Position numbers and translations under genes: made by a program. From Desulfosporosinus shakirovi (GTDB lineage: Bacteria > Bacillota > Desulfitobacteriia > Desulfitobacteriales > Desulfitobacteriaceae), in NCBI RefSeq assembly GCF_020595055.1, contig NZ_JAJDOO010000012.1, positions 62,001-126,000 on the forward strand: DNA of 64,000 nucleotides, in the 5' to 3' direction. This document shows positions 1 through 8,401 of this stretch, one piece after another. The notes below the pieces were generated by a model. That model was not told the origin of the DNA. It was given only the letters and a program-made list of their open reading frames with translations, and made no database searches. Every line of letters begins with the position of its first letter. Positions within the stretch are counted from its first letter, which is position 1.

Positions 1-241
1 CTGTAAGAATCCAACTAGGTGGAGAAAGTATGTTTTGCCCCAATACGTTGAATATTCCAGCATTTTCAAACCAAATAATATGAAATAGATTTTGAAATAA
101 ACCTACTACTACTACATCACCTAATCCTCCAAGAAGCATTGCATAAATAAAATATTCCTTAAAATCTTTCTTAGGGATGGTTATAAGTACGACAATAAAC
201 ATTAGAAATATGAACGACGGATAAAAAAGTATAGATAGCAT
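1..241 (-). CDS. Hypothetical membrane protein, 3' end cut by window edge
   Basis: An open frame runs left from an ATG at 241 to the window edge without a stop, giving 80 residues. An AGGTGAG ribosome binding site sits about 9 bases before the ATG. The visible part begins with a hydrophobic segment (about residues 2-22), a short charged stretch with Lys-Lys-Asp, and a second hydrophobic, Gly/Val-rich segment (about 33-55), so it is probably an integral membrane protein. I do not recognise the family. The strong start site argues for a real gene; the C-terminus is not visible. Confidence 0.6.
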   Translation of the reverse strand, partial: MLSILFYPSFIFLMFIVVLITIPKKDFKEYFIYAMLLGGLGDVVVVGLFQNLFHIIWFENAGIFNVLGQNILSPPSWILT

Positions 242-451
242 ATACTCTACTCACCTTTTCCTTCTAGTTTCTTAATCAATTCAGAGACTCCTACAAGTAG
301 GTTTTCCTTATTCTCACACAAATTTCTTATGGTTATAGTTTTAACAAAAGTTCATGAATGTATTCACAAGTATTAACTCAACTCTCATTGTCGGACCTTA
401 ATCAACTTATCGCGGGGGGATAGAAAGAAAGGCTTCAAACTGTCTAAATAA

Positions 452-484
452 CAAAAAAAGCATCTTGAAAACTCAAAATGCTTA
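452..484 (-). terminator. Terminator downstream of tRNA-Lys
   Basis: On the minus strand an interrupted stem (AAGCAT..TTGA pairing with TCAA..ATGCTT) is followed by a run of seven T. It lies 17 bases past the 3' end of the tRNA and fits an intrinsic terminator for it. Confidence 0.65.
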
Positions 485-500
485 CTAACCATAACAATTT

Positions 501-576
501 TGGTGCGCCACCCCAGATTCGAACTGGGGACCTGCCGATTAAGAGTCGGATGCTCTACCAGCTGAGCTAGTGGCGC
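501..576 (-). tRNA. tRNA-Lys (anticodon CTT)
   Basis: The minus strand folds into a full cloverleaf: 7-bp acceptor stem GCGCCAC/GTGGCGC, discriminator A, encoded CCA, D-arm with GCTC/GAGC, anticodon loop CTCTTAA (anticodon CTT, reading AAG), and T-arm CCCAG/CTGGG with loop TTCGAAT. Base pair 27-43 appears as a T/C mismatch. The gene stands alone, between a partial membrane protein gene and pepV, with its own terminator. Confidence 0.95.
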
Positions 577-702
577 ACATGCAACAATTAAGAGTATACT
601 TTCCGAATGTTAAATTGTCAATAACTTTATGATTATGACTTATTAATATATAGATATTATGTTTATGTCATCATGCAATCAGCTAATTTCTAGTTATTGA
701 TT

Positions 703-2097
703 TTATACGGCGGCTGCTAAGTTAAGAATAGCTTGAGCATATACTTTGGTTGTTAAAAGGAGATTGTTGATAGGAATGTATTCATCTGGACAATGGATTA
801 CTTCCGGCTCGCCTGGAAAAGTTGGGCCAAAGGCAACTCCTTGGGGCAGAGCTTTAGCATATGTTCCTCCGCCAATTGCAAAAGCAAAGGGCTCGAGGCC
901 GGTTACATCAGAATAGGCTTTCAACAAAGACTGAACTAAATTGCTCTCTTTTGGGACGTGATGTGCCTCTTGATGATTTAATATCTTAATTCGAAATTGC
1001 CTTTCTAAAGCAATCTTTTCGATCGGCTGAAAAACATCGTCAAGCTGATACGTAACAGGATATCGGATATCAATTACTAAGCGAGTATCCTCTGATGTCA
1101 ATTCTAAAATACCAAGGTTGAGGGAAAGTTTACCTGAAGGTTCATCCCTTAAAGCCACTCCAAACCCTTCTCCATAAAAGCCTGTGCCGGGATTGGTTAA
1201 AATGAAATCTAAAACTTGTTGTTCCTCGGAGCTCAGTGGTAACGTTCCCAGGAATCTTAAGGCGTAGAGAACTGCATTTTTACCATTTTGGGGGAGGCTT
1301 CCATGGGCACCTACTCCTTTAAAAACAAGCTTGATCTCTTGTTCCGATTTCTCGCTTACCAAACTACCGCTAACCCCTTCCGGGAAAGAGAAGTCGTTTA
1401 ATACCTTAGCCAGATCATCGTAAGAGATCCCCTTTAAAGCAACATCACAGCGATCGGGAACAACGTTAGCTCGTTCTCCGCCGCGGACGCTTACTAGATG
1501 CGGAAAAGAGGTTGCGTGTGATTTAGCTAATTCCAGATGGAGGATACCTTTCTCAGCATGAATTACAGGGAATTCAGCATCCGGTGCAAATCCGATTTTA
1601 GGAGTTTCTTCTTTTTTTAGATAATAAGCCATATCCTCCCAACCAGATTCTTCATCAGTGCCTAAAATTAGCCGAACTCTCATCTTTAAGGGAATGTTGG
1701 CATCTTTAATGGCTTTCATAGCAAAGAGCGCTGCCAAAGTTGGCCCTTTATCATCCAAAGCTCCTCTGCCCAGAATCTTGCCATCAACAATAGTTGCACT
1801 GTATGGAGGCACTGACCATCCATCCCCTTCCGGAACAACATCAATGTGCCCCAGAATACCTAATAGTTCACCAGTGCCCATCTCAATATGTCCTGCATAA
1901 CCATCAACATTTTTGACTGTAAAACCAAACATTTGTCCAAGTGCCAAAGTCCATTCTAAAGCATCTTTAATCCCCGGGCCGAAGGGTGCACCCTCTGAAG
2001 CGTGCTCAATATCTTTGACGCTCTTAATTTGGATACAGGCCTGTACTGCGGATATTATGTCCGCTTTCATTAAGTCAATCTGTTGGTCAAGACGCAT
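703..2097 (-). CDS. pepV: M20 family dipeptidase, PepV-like
   Basis: Zinc-dependent cytoplasmic dipeptidase of peptidase family M20, expected to cleave a broad range of dipeptides. The 464 residues match the PepV length. Metal-ligand motifs are visible: His84 and Asp86 in GHIDVVP, Asp116 in the ALDDKG motif, the Glu149-Glu150 pair in GTDEESGW, Asp173 in APDAEFP, and a late His in VIHCPDE. The inserted lid/dimer-like domain lies in the middle. The ATG start is preceded by AAGGA about 10 bases upstream. It is a single gene between tRNA-Lys and the spoVD-like PBP gene. Family assignment is firm; substrate range is inferred. Confidence 0.9.
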   Translation of the reverse strand: MRLDQQIDLMKADIISAVQACIQIKSVKDIEHASEGAPFGPGIKDALEWTLALGQMFGFTVKNVDGYAGHIEMGTGELLGILGHIDVVPEGDGWSVPPYSATIVDGKILGRGALDDKGPTLAALFAMKAIKDANIPLKMRVRLILGTDEESGWEDMAYYLKKEETPKIGFAPDAEFPVIHAEKGILHLELAKSHATSFPHLVSVRGGERANVVPDRCDVALKGISYDDLAKVLNDFSFPEGVSGSLVSEKSEQEIKLVFKGVGAHGSLPQNGKNAVLYALRFLGTLPLSSEEQQVLDFILTNPGTGFYGEGFGVALRDEPSGKLSLNLGILELTSEDTRLVIDIRYPVTYQLDDVFQPIEKIALERQFRIKILNHQEAHHVPKESNLVQSLLKAYSDVTGLEPFAFAIGGGTYAKALPQGVAFGPTFPGEPEVIHCPDEYIPINNLLLTTKVYAQAILNLAAAV

Positions 2098-2208
2098 ATT
2101 CTAATCATTCCTTCATAATTTTATATTTGCTGATCCAACCTAGCATACCCGAATTAAGAAATGAAGTTGCATAAAACAGCAAATCGACTCTAATTCTGAA
2201 TTAAGGTG

Positions 2209-4221
2209 TTATGTTAATGGAGAAAACTTAACTTCTACGGTTGCACCTCTGATTACAATTTTCCCCGCTTGGGGTGATTGTTGATTCACCAAGCCGCTGC
2301 CTGAGAAGTTAAAGTGTAATTCTGACTTTGCCAGCGTTTCTCCGGCCTGTCGCATAGTCATGCCTGTTAAATCCGGAATAACTATTTCCCCCCCAACGGG
2401 TGTGCGCTCAGGGATAACCGGTTGAGGCAATGGTCTGACGGCAGTGTCACTAGGGGAAATGACAACTGTGCTCTGCGTATCATTGGATACAGGAAGTCCA
2501 TAATATTGCAATGCACCTTCTATTATCGCTTTAGCTCTCGGTCCCGCTAATGTCCCACCCTGATGTCCATCTTCGGTTTTGGGGGTATCGATTATTACAA
2601 GTACTGCAATTTTAGGATCTTCTGCCGGTGCGTAAGCTGCAAATGAGGCAATGAAGTCTGTTGTCGAATACCCCCCTGTTTTGGGGTCTACTTTTTGAGC
2701 AGTTCCCGTCTTTCCTGCAACCCTTATACCAGGAATACTAGCTGTATTTCCTGTTCCATTAGAAACCACTTGTTCAAGAATATTTGTCATTTGGTTTGCC
2801 GTGGATTGTGAAACAACCTGCCGCACAGAAGTGGGTTGTTTTTGTTCAACGATTTGACCATCAAAGGTTGAAATCTTATCTACTATATAGGGTCGATAAA
2901 GTGTTCCACCATTGGCGATTGCGGAAATTGCCGTTAATAATTGGATTGGAGTAACAGAATTGGCTTGGCCAAAGGACATAGTTGCAATATCAATTTCCCG
3001 AATTTTTTCTTCGGGAAGGAGTAATCCACTTTCTTCTCCAGAAATATCAATGCCTGTCTTAGACCCAAAACCGAAAGCCTTCAGATATGTATCAAAGATT
3101 TCTTTACCCATCTTTAATCCGACCTGGGCTAGTACGACATTGGAAGACAACTGCATTCCTTCGGTAAAAGTAGGATAACCATGAGGCTTTTGATCAGAAT
3201 CCCAGTTTGTAATATAGAGGGGCGATATGCGTAAGAATCCAGGATCTTCAAACGTATCCTCCGGTTGAATTTTCCCTTCTTCAAGTGCCGCAGCACCAGT
3301 AATAATTTTGAAAGTCGAACCTGGTTCATAGGACATACTGATAGCTAAATTTCGCCGAACTTCGGGTGCAACATTATTATAGTCTGTAGGATCAAACGAG
3401 GGGCGGGATCCCATGCCCAAAACACGTCCTGTCATCGGATCCATAGCCAGAATCGTGACACTATTAGCATTAGTAGCTTCCATTGCCTGATCTAATTGTT
3501 GTTCAATATAATATTGAATTGTGGCATCTAAGGTTAAGGTTATCGAGTTTCCAGGCCTTGAGGGGTCTCCTTGGTTGAGCGCATCCAATATAGAACGTGC
3601 TTTTGTGTCTTGCTCTTCGGATTGGAACCCTGGCTTACCAAATAACTCCTTATCATAATAGTATTCAACACCTTCTACACCATGACCGTCTTGCTTCACG
3701 ATTCCCAGTGCTGAGGCAGCAAACATTCCCATAGGATAAACACGTTTCTCTTCTTCACTGTAGCCTACTCCTGGAATTTTCAAAGCATTAATTTCATCTG
3801 CTTTTTGAATATCCACTTGATGTGCCAGACTTATCCAAGCCAGATCTTTATTGAGCTTATCAAGTATAACTTGCGGATCAATTTCTAAGATACTTCCCAG
3901 TTCTTTAGCTACATCTTCTTTGCTTCGCTTAAATTGATTGTTCTCAATCTGTTCACTCAACATCCTAGGGTCAGCATAGACTTCTTTGACAGGGATACTT
4001 TGAGCTAAGACGTTGCCTTGGGAATCAAAGATTGCGCCTCTATCTGGTCTAAGGCTTTGATCAATCGTTCGTCTCTCAATACCTTTAGCCTTGAGGTTTG
4101 AAGCCTGAACAACTTGAAGAACGACTAGCCTTCCACACACAAGAAAAATTATCACAAGCAATATTAATTGTATCCAACGATCGCGTGAAAAATAGTTGGT
4201 TTTTATTCTGCCTTTTTTCAA
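2209..4221 (-). CDS. spoVD: SpoVD/FtsI-type class B penicillin-binding protein with PASTA domain
   Basis: Peptidoglycan DD-transpeptidase anchored in the membrane by one N-terminal helix (about residues 15-33). It then has a PBP dimerisation domain (about 55-200) and a transpeptidase domain with the three catalytic motifs: Ser302-Thr-Phe-Lys, Ser359-Ser-Asn and Lys504-Thr-Gly. One PASTA domain closes the protein (about 605-670). The start is TTG, 6 bases after GGAGGG. A C-terminal PASTA in a spore former points to SpoVD (spore cortex synthesis) rather than division FtsI, but the gene is not in a dcw cluster, so the choice is inferred. It is transcribed alone and follows the lar-rhomboid operon. 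Confidence 0.85.
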   Translation of the reverse strand: MKKGRIKTNYFSRDRWIQLILLVIIFLVCGRLVVLQVVQASNLKAKGIERRTIDQSLRPDRGAIFDSQGNVLAQSIPVKEVYADPRMLSEQIENNQFKRSKEDVAKELGSILEIDPQVILDKLNKDLAWISLAHQVDIQKADEINALKIPGVGYSEEEKRVYPMGMFAASALGIVKQDGHGVEGVEYYYDKELFGKPGFQSEEQDTKARSILDALNQGDPSRPGNSITLTLDATIQYYIEQQLDQAMEATNANSVTILAMDPMTGRVLGMGSRPSFDPTDYNNVAPEVRRNLAISMSYEPGSTFKIITGAAALEEGKIQPEDTFEDPGFLRISPLYITNWDSDQKPHGYPTFTEGMQLSSNVVLAQVGLKMGKEIFDTYLKAFGFGSKTGIDISGEESGLLLPEEKIREIDIATMSFGQANSVTPIQLLTAISAIANGGTLYRPYIVDKISTFDGQIVEQKQPTSVRQVVSQSTANQMTNILEQVVSNGTGNTASIPGIRVAGKTGTAQKVDPKTGGYSTTDFIASFAAYAPAEDPKIAVLVIIDTPKTEDGHQGGTLAGPRAKAIIEGALQYYGLPVSNDTQSTVVISPSDTAVRPLPQPVIPERTPVGGEIVIPDLTGMTMRQAGETLAKSELHFNFSGSGLVNQQSPQAGKIVIRGATVEVKFSPLT

Positions 4222-4552
4222 AGTGTCCCTCCTCTCTTCTTACATTATAACATTTAAGTGAGTACTTCCTAGTTCAATAATCGTTAATTTTAAGCTTTTA
4301 TATCTTGTATGTGAAGAGAGTTATTTTAGAAAGATTATCTTCAAATCCTGGATATGTAAGAAGGGATGAAGGTACTTAGGTAAGCTTAGTTCCGAAAAAG
4401 AACTTACGCTTTCCTAACTAACGATGACTCTGTAAAAAGCCACCTTGCTAAGAAACCGCAAGTTCTTGATTCTATTTTGTCCCCTGAAGGCTCAAAAATA
4501 CACTTCAAAATAGAGGTATTTTATGTAAATCCGGAACAACTTAGACCTTTTT
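4222..4552. other. Intergenic region upstream of the spoVD-like gene
   Basis: This 331-base AT-rich stretch has no gene I can support. It should hold the promoter of the leftward PBP gene; a TATAAT hexamer reads leftward at about 4244-4249 but has no convincing -35 partner. An AT-rich inverted repeat near 4490-4525 (AAAATAC/GTATTTT) could be a weak terminator for the rhomboid gene. Confidence 0.35.
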
Positions 4553-5500
4553 TTAAGTATTAAATCTTGATTGATTGGACAAGAGAACAGTGGTTATTAT
4601 ACCCATAAGCAGACCTCCAAGATGAGCGAAATTATCAATACCCGGCTGAGTAAGTCCAAACCCAAAATTGATAAGTATGACAATAACCAGATTCATACCG
4701 AAGCCAGACTTCCAAAGCAATGGCCGTTTTAAGCTATAGTACAAGAGCGATCCTAAAAGTCCAAAAATAGCACCTGAAGCTCCCGCAGATAAGGCTGAGG
4801 AAAAGAAAAAGCTGGCAATTGATCCCCCAAGCCCACTCATAATATAGATCACAAAAAAACGTCCATGTCCAAACCTTTCCTCACTGAATGGACCTAACGA
4901 CCATAATGCATAAAGGTTAAAGACGAGGTGCAAGTAACCTATATGAATAAAAGTGCTTGTAAGTAAACGCCATACTTCACCTGCTTGAATCAGGGTGTTT
5001 ACCTTAGCTCCAAATGCAATAAGGACTCGCTGTTCTGTAGACCCTCCTGCTAGGGTCATTAATATAAAGACGATAAGGTTTATCCCTAAAAAAATGTAGG
5101 TTAAAAACGGAATGAACTCTTTCTCTGCCCTCTTGTTTATCCCCACGTCATTTCCGTTGGCTAGTTGTTTTAACCATTTAGGTATCAATGGATCATTTGT
5201 TGGAGGAAAGGGGAACAGGTTACCTTGTTGAGTATCCCAATACCAAAGCTGTACACCCGGAAAATGGTTATTCTTCAAATCAGAAGAATCAATTCCATTA
5301 GGGCAAAAAACAATTACATCCCATTGCGAAAGATTGCCGCAGCTTTGTATCAAGGTTCTAAAGTCTTGGGGAAGATTGTTTATATTTCCAAATAAAAGCC
5401 CGCGTTTCAGTGACTCGTGCGTCGCAGACATCCAGTTCCCTTCTAAAGTAACGAGCTTCCATCCCGATTGTCGAAGGGTATTAAATATTTGTTCGAACAT
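4553..5500 (-). CDS. Rhomboid family intramembrane serine protease
   Basis: Membrane serine protease that cleaves transmembrane substrates inside the bilayer. A cytoplasmic N-terminal domain of about 125 residues precedes a six- or seven-helix rhomboid core. Catalytic Ser242 lies in GASGAIFG and catalytic His293 in NFAHLGG; His191 and Asn195 in the HLVFN motif form the expected oxyanion region. The architecture resembles Bacillus YqgP/GluP without the C-terminal repeats. The ATG follows AGAGGTGAG and starts only 13 bases after the larC stop, so it is co-transcribed with larEBC. Substrates are unknown, and whether it matters for nickel-cofactor synthesis or is a passenger cannot be told. Confidence 0.9.
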   Translation of the reverse strand: MFEQIFNTLRQSGWKLVTLEGNWMSATHESLKRGLLFGNINNLPQDFRTLIQSCGNLSQWDVIVFCPNGIDSSDLKNNHFPGVQLWYWDTQQGNLFPFPPTNDPLIPKWLKQLANGNDVGINKRAEKEFIPFLTYIFLGINLIVFILMTLAGGSTEQRVLIAFGAKVNTLIQAGEVWRLLTSTFIHIGYLHLVFNLYALWSLGPFSEERFGHGRFFVIYIMSGLGGSIASFFFSSALSAGASGAIFGLLGSLLYYSLKRPLLWKSGFGMNLVIVILINFGFGLTQPGIDNFAHLGGLLMGIITTVLLSNQSRFNT

Positions 5501-5513
5501 ATCTCACCTCTAT

Positions 5514-6317
5514 TCAAATATCTCCTAATACTGCTCGCAACAAACTCGGTATGCCATAATCATTTTTTCCAGATCCATACCCGACATTGAGCAAAGCCAT
5601 CTCCGGAAAAGTTGATTGCTCGGCTAAAGCACGAATAAGAGCAGCTCCCGTCGGGGTAATAAGTTCGCCGGTGATTCCTGAATCACGGAATTTAAATCCC
5701 TTCAACAGCATTAGTGATGCGGGTGCAGGTAAAGGCAGAGTTCCATGGGCACATTTCACAAAACCATGTGACCAAGGCAGCGTCGAAACCTTGATGGAAT
5801 CAATATCAAGCTGATCTAAGGCGATACACGTTCCAACAATATCAACTAGGGAATCAACTGCGCCCACTTCATGAAAATGAACCTCATCAATCGTCGTTCC
5901 ATGAATATTAGCCTCTGCCTCGGCCAAAACATTAAAGACCTTAAGGGCATTCATTCTGGCTCGTTCGGATAAATCCCCACTAATAATCATTTTTCGAATA
6001 TCCGGGAGACGGCGGTTATGGTTATGCTCGTAGTCATGTTTATGTTTATGATCGTGTTCGTGTTCGTGTTCGTGGTGATCGTGATCTTCGTGATTGTCAT
6101 ACTCTAAGTTTTGTCCAGGAATTTCGACATTAATGTCTGTAGCTTTAATCCCATGAACTTGTCGTTCCCGTACATCAAGCACAAATTCGGTCAATCCCAT
6201 CGAGTGAAGCTGATTTACAATAATTCCCGGATCAGCTCCTAAGGCAATCAAGGACCCTAGAGCCATGTCGCCGCTTATGCCAGCAAATGTATCCCAGTAT
6301 AAAATTTTCAAAGTCAA
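5514..6317 (-). CDS. larC: LarC-type nickel insertion protein, N-terminal part only
   Basis: Member of the LarC/TIGR00299 family. LarC inserts nickel into the thiolated pyridinium mononucleotide to finish the nickel-pincer (NPN) cofactor of lactate racemase, using CTP. The family opening is clear (KILYWDTFAGISGDM) and a histidine-rich segment at about 76-100 fits nickel handling. The frame ends at residue 267 after RAVLGDI, whereas full LarC proteins run to about 400 residues; the C-terminal domain is absent and the rhomboid gene begins 13 bases later. Start is TTG at 6317 or TTG at 6311, both after GGAGGG. It is 9 bases from larB. Activity of the shortened protein is uncertain. Confidence 0.85.
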   Translation of the reverse strand: MTLKILYWDTFAGISGDMALGSLIALGADPGIIVNQLHSMGLTEFVLDVRERQVHGIKATDINVEIPGQNLEYDNHEDHDHHEHEHEHDHKHKHDYEHNHNRRLPDIRKMIISGDLSERARMNALKVFNVLAEAEANIHGTTIDEVHFHEVGAVDSLVDIVGTCIALDQLDIDSIKVSTLPWSHGFVKCAHGTLPLPAPASLMLLKGFKFRDSGITGELITPTGAALIRALAEQSTFPEMALLNVGYGSGKNDYGIPSLLRAVLGDI

Positions 6318-6326
6318 TACTCCCTC

Positions 6327-7088
6327 CTACTGATGTCTCGTTATACGGCGCACTATTGCAGAGGCTAAAGAGGCTGCCCCAAAACCGTTGTCAATATTCA
6401 CGACTCCAATTCCTGAGGCACAGCTGTTTAACATACTGAGTAAGGCTGCCAGGCCTTGAAAATGAGCACCATACCCTACGCTGGTTGGCACTGCGATAAC
6501 TGGTTGCTCTACCAGCCCGCCAACAACGCTTGCTAATGCCCCCTCCATTCCTGCAACAACAATTAACACTTCAGCTCGATCCATAAGTTCTCTCTGTCCC
6601 AGAAGTCGATGTATCCCGGCCACCCCGACATCAAAAAGTGTATCAACGTCATGGCCCATATAACGAGCTGTCAGCCAAGCTTCTTGGGCTACCGCCAAAT
6701 CCGCAGTTCCGGCAGTCATGATTAGTATTTTGCCAAGAATTGTGGGTTCAGATAAGGGGCGCAAGAGGAGACAACGAGCTAGTCGATCATAGATAGCGTC
6801 TGGAAAATGAGCTAAGATCAGTTCTGCATTTTGGGGGTCAAGTCTGGTACCCAAAACATTTTGGTCTTTTTCGCCTAAGTGTTTAAGTATCGAAATTATA
6901 TGTTCGGGTTGTTTCCCTTGACAAAAAATCACTTCTGCTTGCCCAGTTCTGAGGGCACGATGATGATCTAAGCGGGCAAAGTCTAAGTTTTCATAAGGAA
7001 GATCTTTTAATTGGTGAAACGCTTTATCTGGGGAACACGAACCTTGATGAACAGATTCTAGAAGGGCTCTTATAGTCTCTTCATTCAT
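6327..7088 (-). CDS. larB: LarB, pyridinium-3,5-biscarboxylic acid mononucleotide synthase
   Basis: First enzyme of nickel-pincer cofactor synthesis: it carboxylates and hydrolyses nicotinic acid adenine dinucleotide. The 253 residues show a short N-terminal region followed by a PurE-like (AIR carboxylase) domain from about residue 120, including the segments TAGTADLAVAQEA and GMEGALASVVGG. Length is normal for LarB. The ATG follows AGGAGG at 7-8 bases. It sits between larE and larC in the same direction with gaps of 14 and 9 bases, so an operon is almost certain. Confidence 0.9.
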   Translation of the reverse strand: MNEETIRALLESVHQGSCSPDKAFHQLKDLPYENLDFARLDHHRALRTGQAEVIFCQGKQPEHIISILKHLGEKDQNVLGTRLDPQNAELILAHFPDAIYDRLARCLLLRPLSEPTILGKILIMTAGTADLAVAQEAWLTARYMGHDVDTLFDVGVAGIHRLLGQRELMDRAEVLIVVAGMEGALASVVGGLVEQPVIAVPTSVGYGAHFQGLAALLSMLNSCASGIGVVNIDNGFGAASLASAIVRRITRHQ

Positions 7089-7102
7089 TAATAAACCTCC
7101 TG

Positions 7103-7915
7103 TTAAATGGGATTGAGACTTCCCGAACGGAGCCCCATTAAGTCTAAGGTAACAAATCGAAAACCCAATTCTAACAAAGGGGCTGTGATTTCAGCATGTT
7201 CCTGGATACATTTCGGAAAACTGTTAATGGGAATCTCAATGCGGGCAATTTCTCCGTGAACTCGCACCCGACATTCTAAGTGTCCCTTTTGCTGAAGTAT
7301 GGCTTCAGCTCGTGCAATACGCTTCAGTAATTCGGCATCAATTGCATCTCCATAAGGGACTCTGGAGGCTAAACAAGCCATCGAGGGTTTGTTCCAGGTT
7401 GGTAAATTGCGAAGTTTTGATAAAATTCGTATTTCAGCTTTAGTGAGACCTGCTTCCAAAAGCGGACTAATAATGCCTAACTCTTCAAGAGCTATCCGCC
7501 CCGGACGATAATCTTGGGCATCTGAAGCATTTGTTCCATCAATAACTGTAGTATTATCCTTGCTTTTGCTCAATTCAAGAAATGTCTCGAAGAGTTTCTT
7601 CTTACAAAAATAACAACGATTTGGCGGATTATTTCGGAACTCCTGAAGACCCAAAACATCAAAGTCAATCACTTGTACCGGAAAATTATATTTTGGGACT
7701 AAAGCGAGAGCCTCCTGTTCTTCTTGAGTCGAAATCATCAGCCCGCGGGCAAAAACCGCTTGGCAATTTTGACCTAAGGATTCTTGAGCGACAGCTAAAA
7801 GATAGGTTGAATCTACTCCGCCCGAAAAGGCAACCAGGACCTTATTTAAGGATTTTAATCGTTTAATAAGTTGAACTTCTTTCTCGCAGACCGCTTCTTG
7901 CAGATTGATATCCAA
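7103..7915 (-). CDS. larE: LarE, sulfur transferase for nickel-pincer cofactor
   Basis: ATP-dependent enzyme that adenylates and thiolates the pyridinium mononucleotide made by LarB. The PP-loop motif SGGVDST is at residues 31-37. Cys181 in the KPSMACLASR motif is at the place of the sacrificial cysteine known from Lactobacillus plantarum LarE. Two more cysteines, Cys101 and Cys104, form NRCYFC, so sulfur delivery through an iron-sulfur cluster is possible rather than sacrifice of a side chain; this is inference. The 270-residue length is normal. Start is TTG at 7915 with a purine-rich AGGAAGGG upstream. It is first in the operon, behind a near-consensus promoter. Confidence 0.9.
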   Translation of the reverse strand: MDINLQEAVCEKEVQLIKRLKSLNKVLVAFSGGVDSTYLLAVAQESLGQNCQAVFARGLMISTQEEQEALALVPKYNFPVQVIDFDVLGLQEFRNNPPNRCYFCKKKLFETFLELSKSKDNTTVIDGTNASDAQDYRPGRIALEELGIISPLLEAGLTKAEIRILSKLRNLPTWNKPSMACLASRVPYGDAIDAELLKRIARAEAILQQKGHLECRVRVHGEIARIEIPINSFPKCIQEHAEITAPLLELGFRFVTLDLMGLRSGSLNPI

Positions 7916-7942
7916 TGAGGATCGATCCCTTCCTTCGTCTAT

Positions 7943-7971
7943 ATTCTACCCATTGCAGAAATGCCTGTCAA
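7943..7971 (-). promoter_or_regulatory. Sigma-A type promoter of the lar operon
   Basis: On the minus strand a perfect TTGACA (-35) is followed after 17 bases by TAGAAT (-10). Transcription would begin about 20 bases before the larE TTG start. Confidence 0.8.
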
Positions 7972-8042
7972 AGATCTTATACAAAGAAAAGAGCAAAGAT
8001 GGGTGTCAGCCCTCCCTGCTCAGTATTAAAGTTTACTACTTT

Positions 8043-8088
8043 GTAAGAGTACTTATCTTTTGTTCTTGCAATAAGATAAGTACCTTAC
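8043..8088. repeat. Inverted repeat between fixX and larE
   Basis: Arms GTAAGAGTACTTATCTT (8043-8059) and AAGATAAGTACCTTAC (8073-8088) pair over 16 bp with a single bulged A and a 13-base loop. Neither side is followed by a T-run, so it is not a classical terminator. It lies behind fixX and about 70 bases upstream of the lar promoter. Confidence 0.6.
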
Positions 8089-8119
8089 GTAAAAACTTAA
8101 CTCTTACGGCTATTCTAGA

Positions 8120-8401
8120 TTACCCATTTTTCCAGGAAACTCCGAATCCACCTCTAGGATACTTCCAATCAATATTCCCAAAGGGACACCCGATAAGGCA
8201 GGTGCCACACTCAAGGCATCCTTCATAACCAACTGCAATACGTTTTTCTTCTTCGTCCCAATCATAAACATGAGCCGGGCAAAAACGGGTGCAAGGTTTA
8301 TCTTGACACTGCTGCAAGCATACATTGGGGTTAGCGATCTTAATGTGACTCAATTTATCAGTGTTAAAACGAACCAAATATAGTTTGTCATCTAATTTCA
8401 T
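8120..8401 (-). CDS. fixX: FixX-type ferredoxin-like protein
   Basis: Small electron carrier of the FixABCX complex, 93 residues. It holds two cysteine groups: Cys28, 32, 37, 41 and the classic ferredoxin set Cys62-x2-Cys65-x2-Cys68-x3-Cys72. In other organisms FixX works with FixC to pass electrons between flavin and quinone. I chose the ATG at 8401 because it overlaps the fixC stop (TTATGA) and has GGAGG 9 bases upstream; an ATG five codons earlier lacks a spaced site. Last gene of fixABCX. Confidence 0.9.
   Translation of the reverse strand: MKLDDKLYLVRFNTDKLSHIKIANPNVCLQQCQDKPCTRFCPAHVYDWDEEEKRIAVGYEGCLECGTCLIGCPFGNIDWKYPRGGFGVSWKNG

Noticed and set aside
5460-5520. Programmed frameshift joining larC to a LarC C-terminal part
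   Set aside because: Known in Lactobacillus, but here all frames after the larC stop lead into the rhomboid gene, whose N-terminus shows no LarC features.
7905-8228. 107-codon rightward open frame between larE and fixX
   Set aside because: It overlaps the lar promoter and the antisense of fixX, has no ribosome binding site and the translation looks random.
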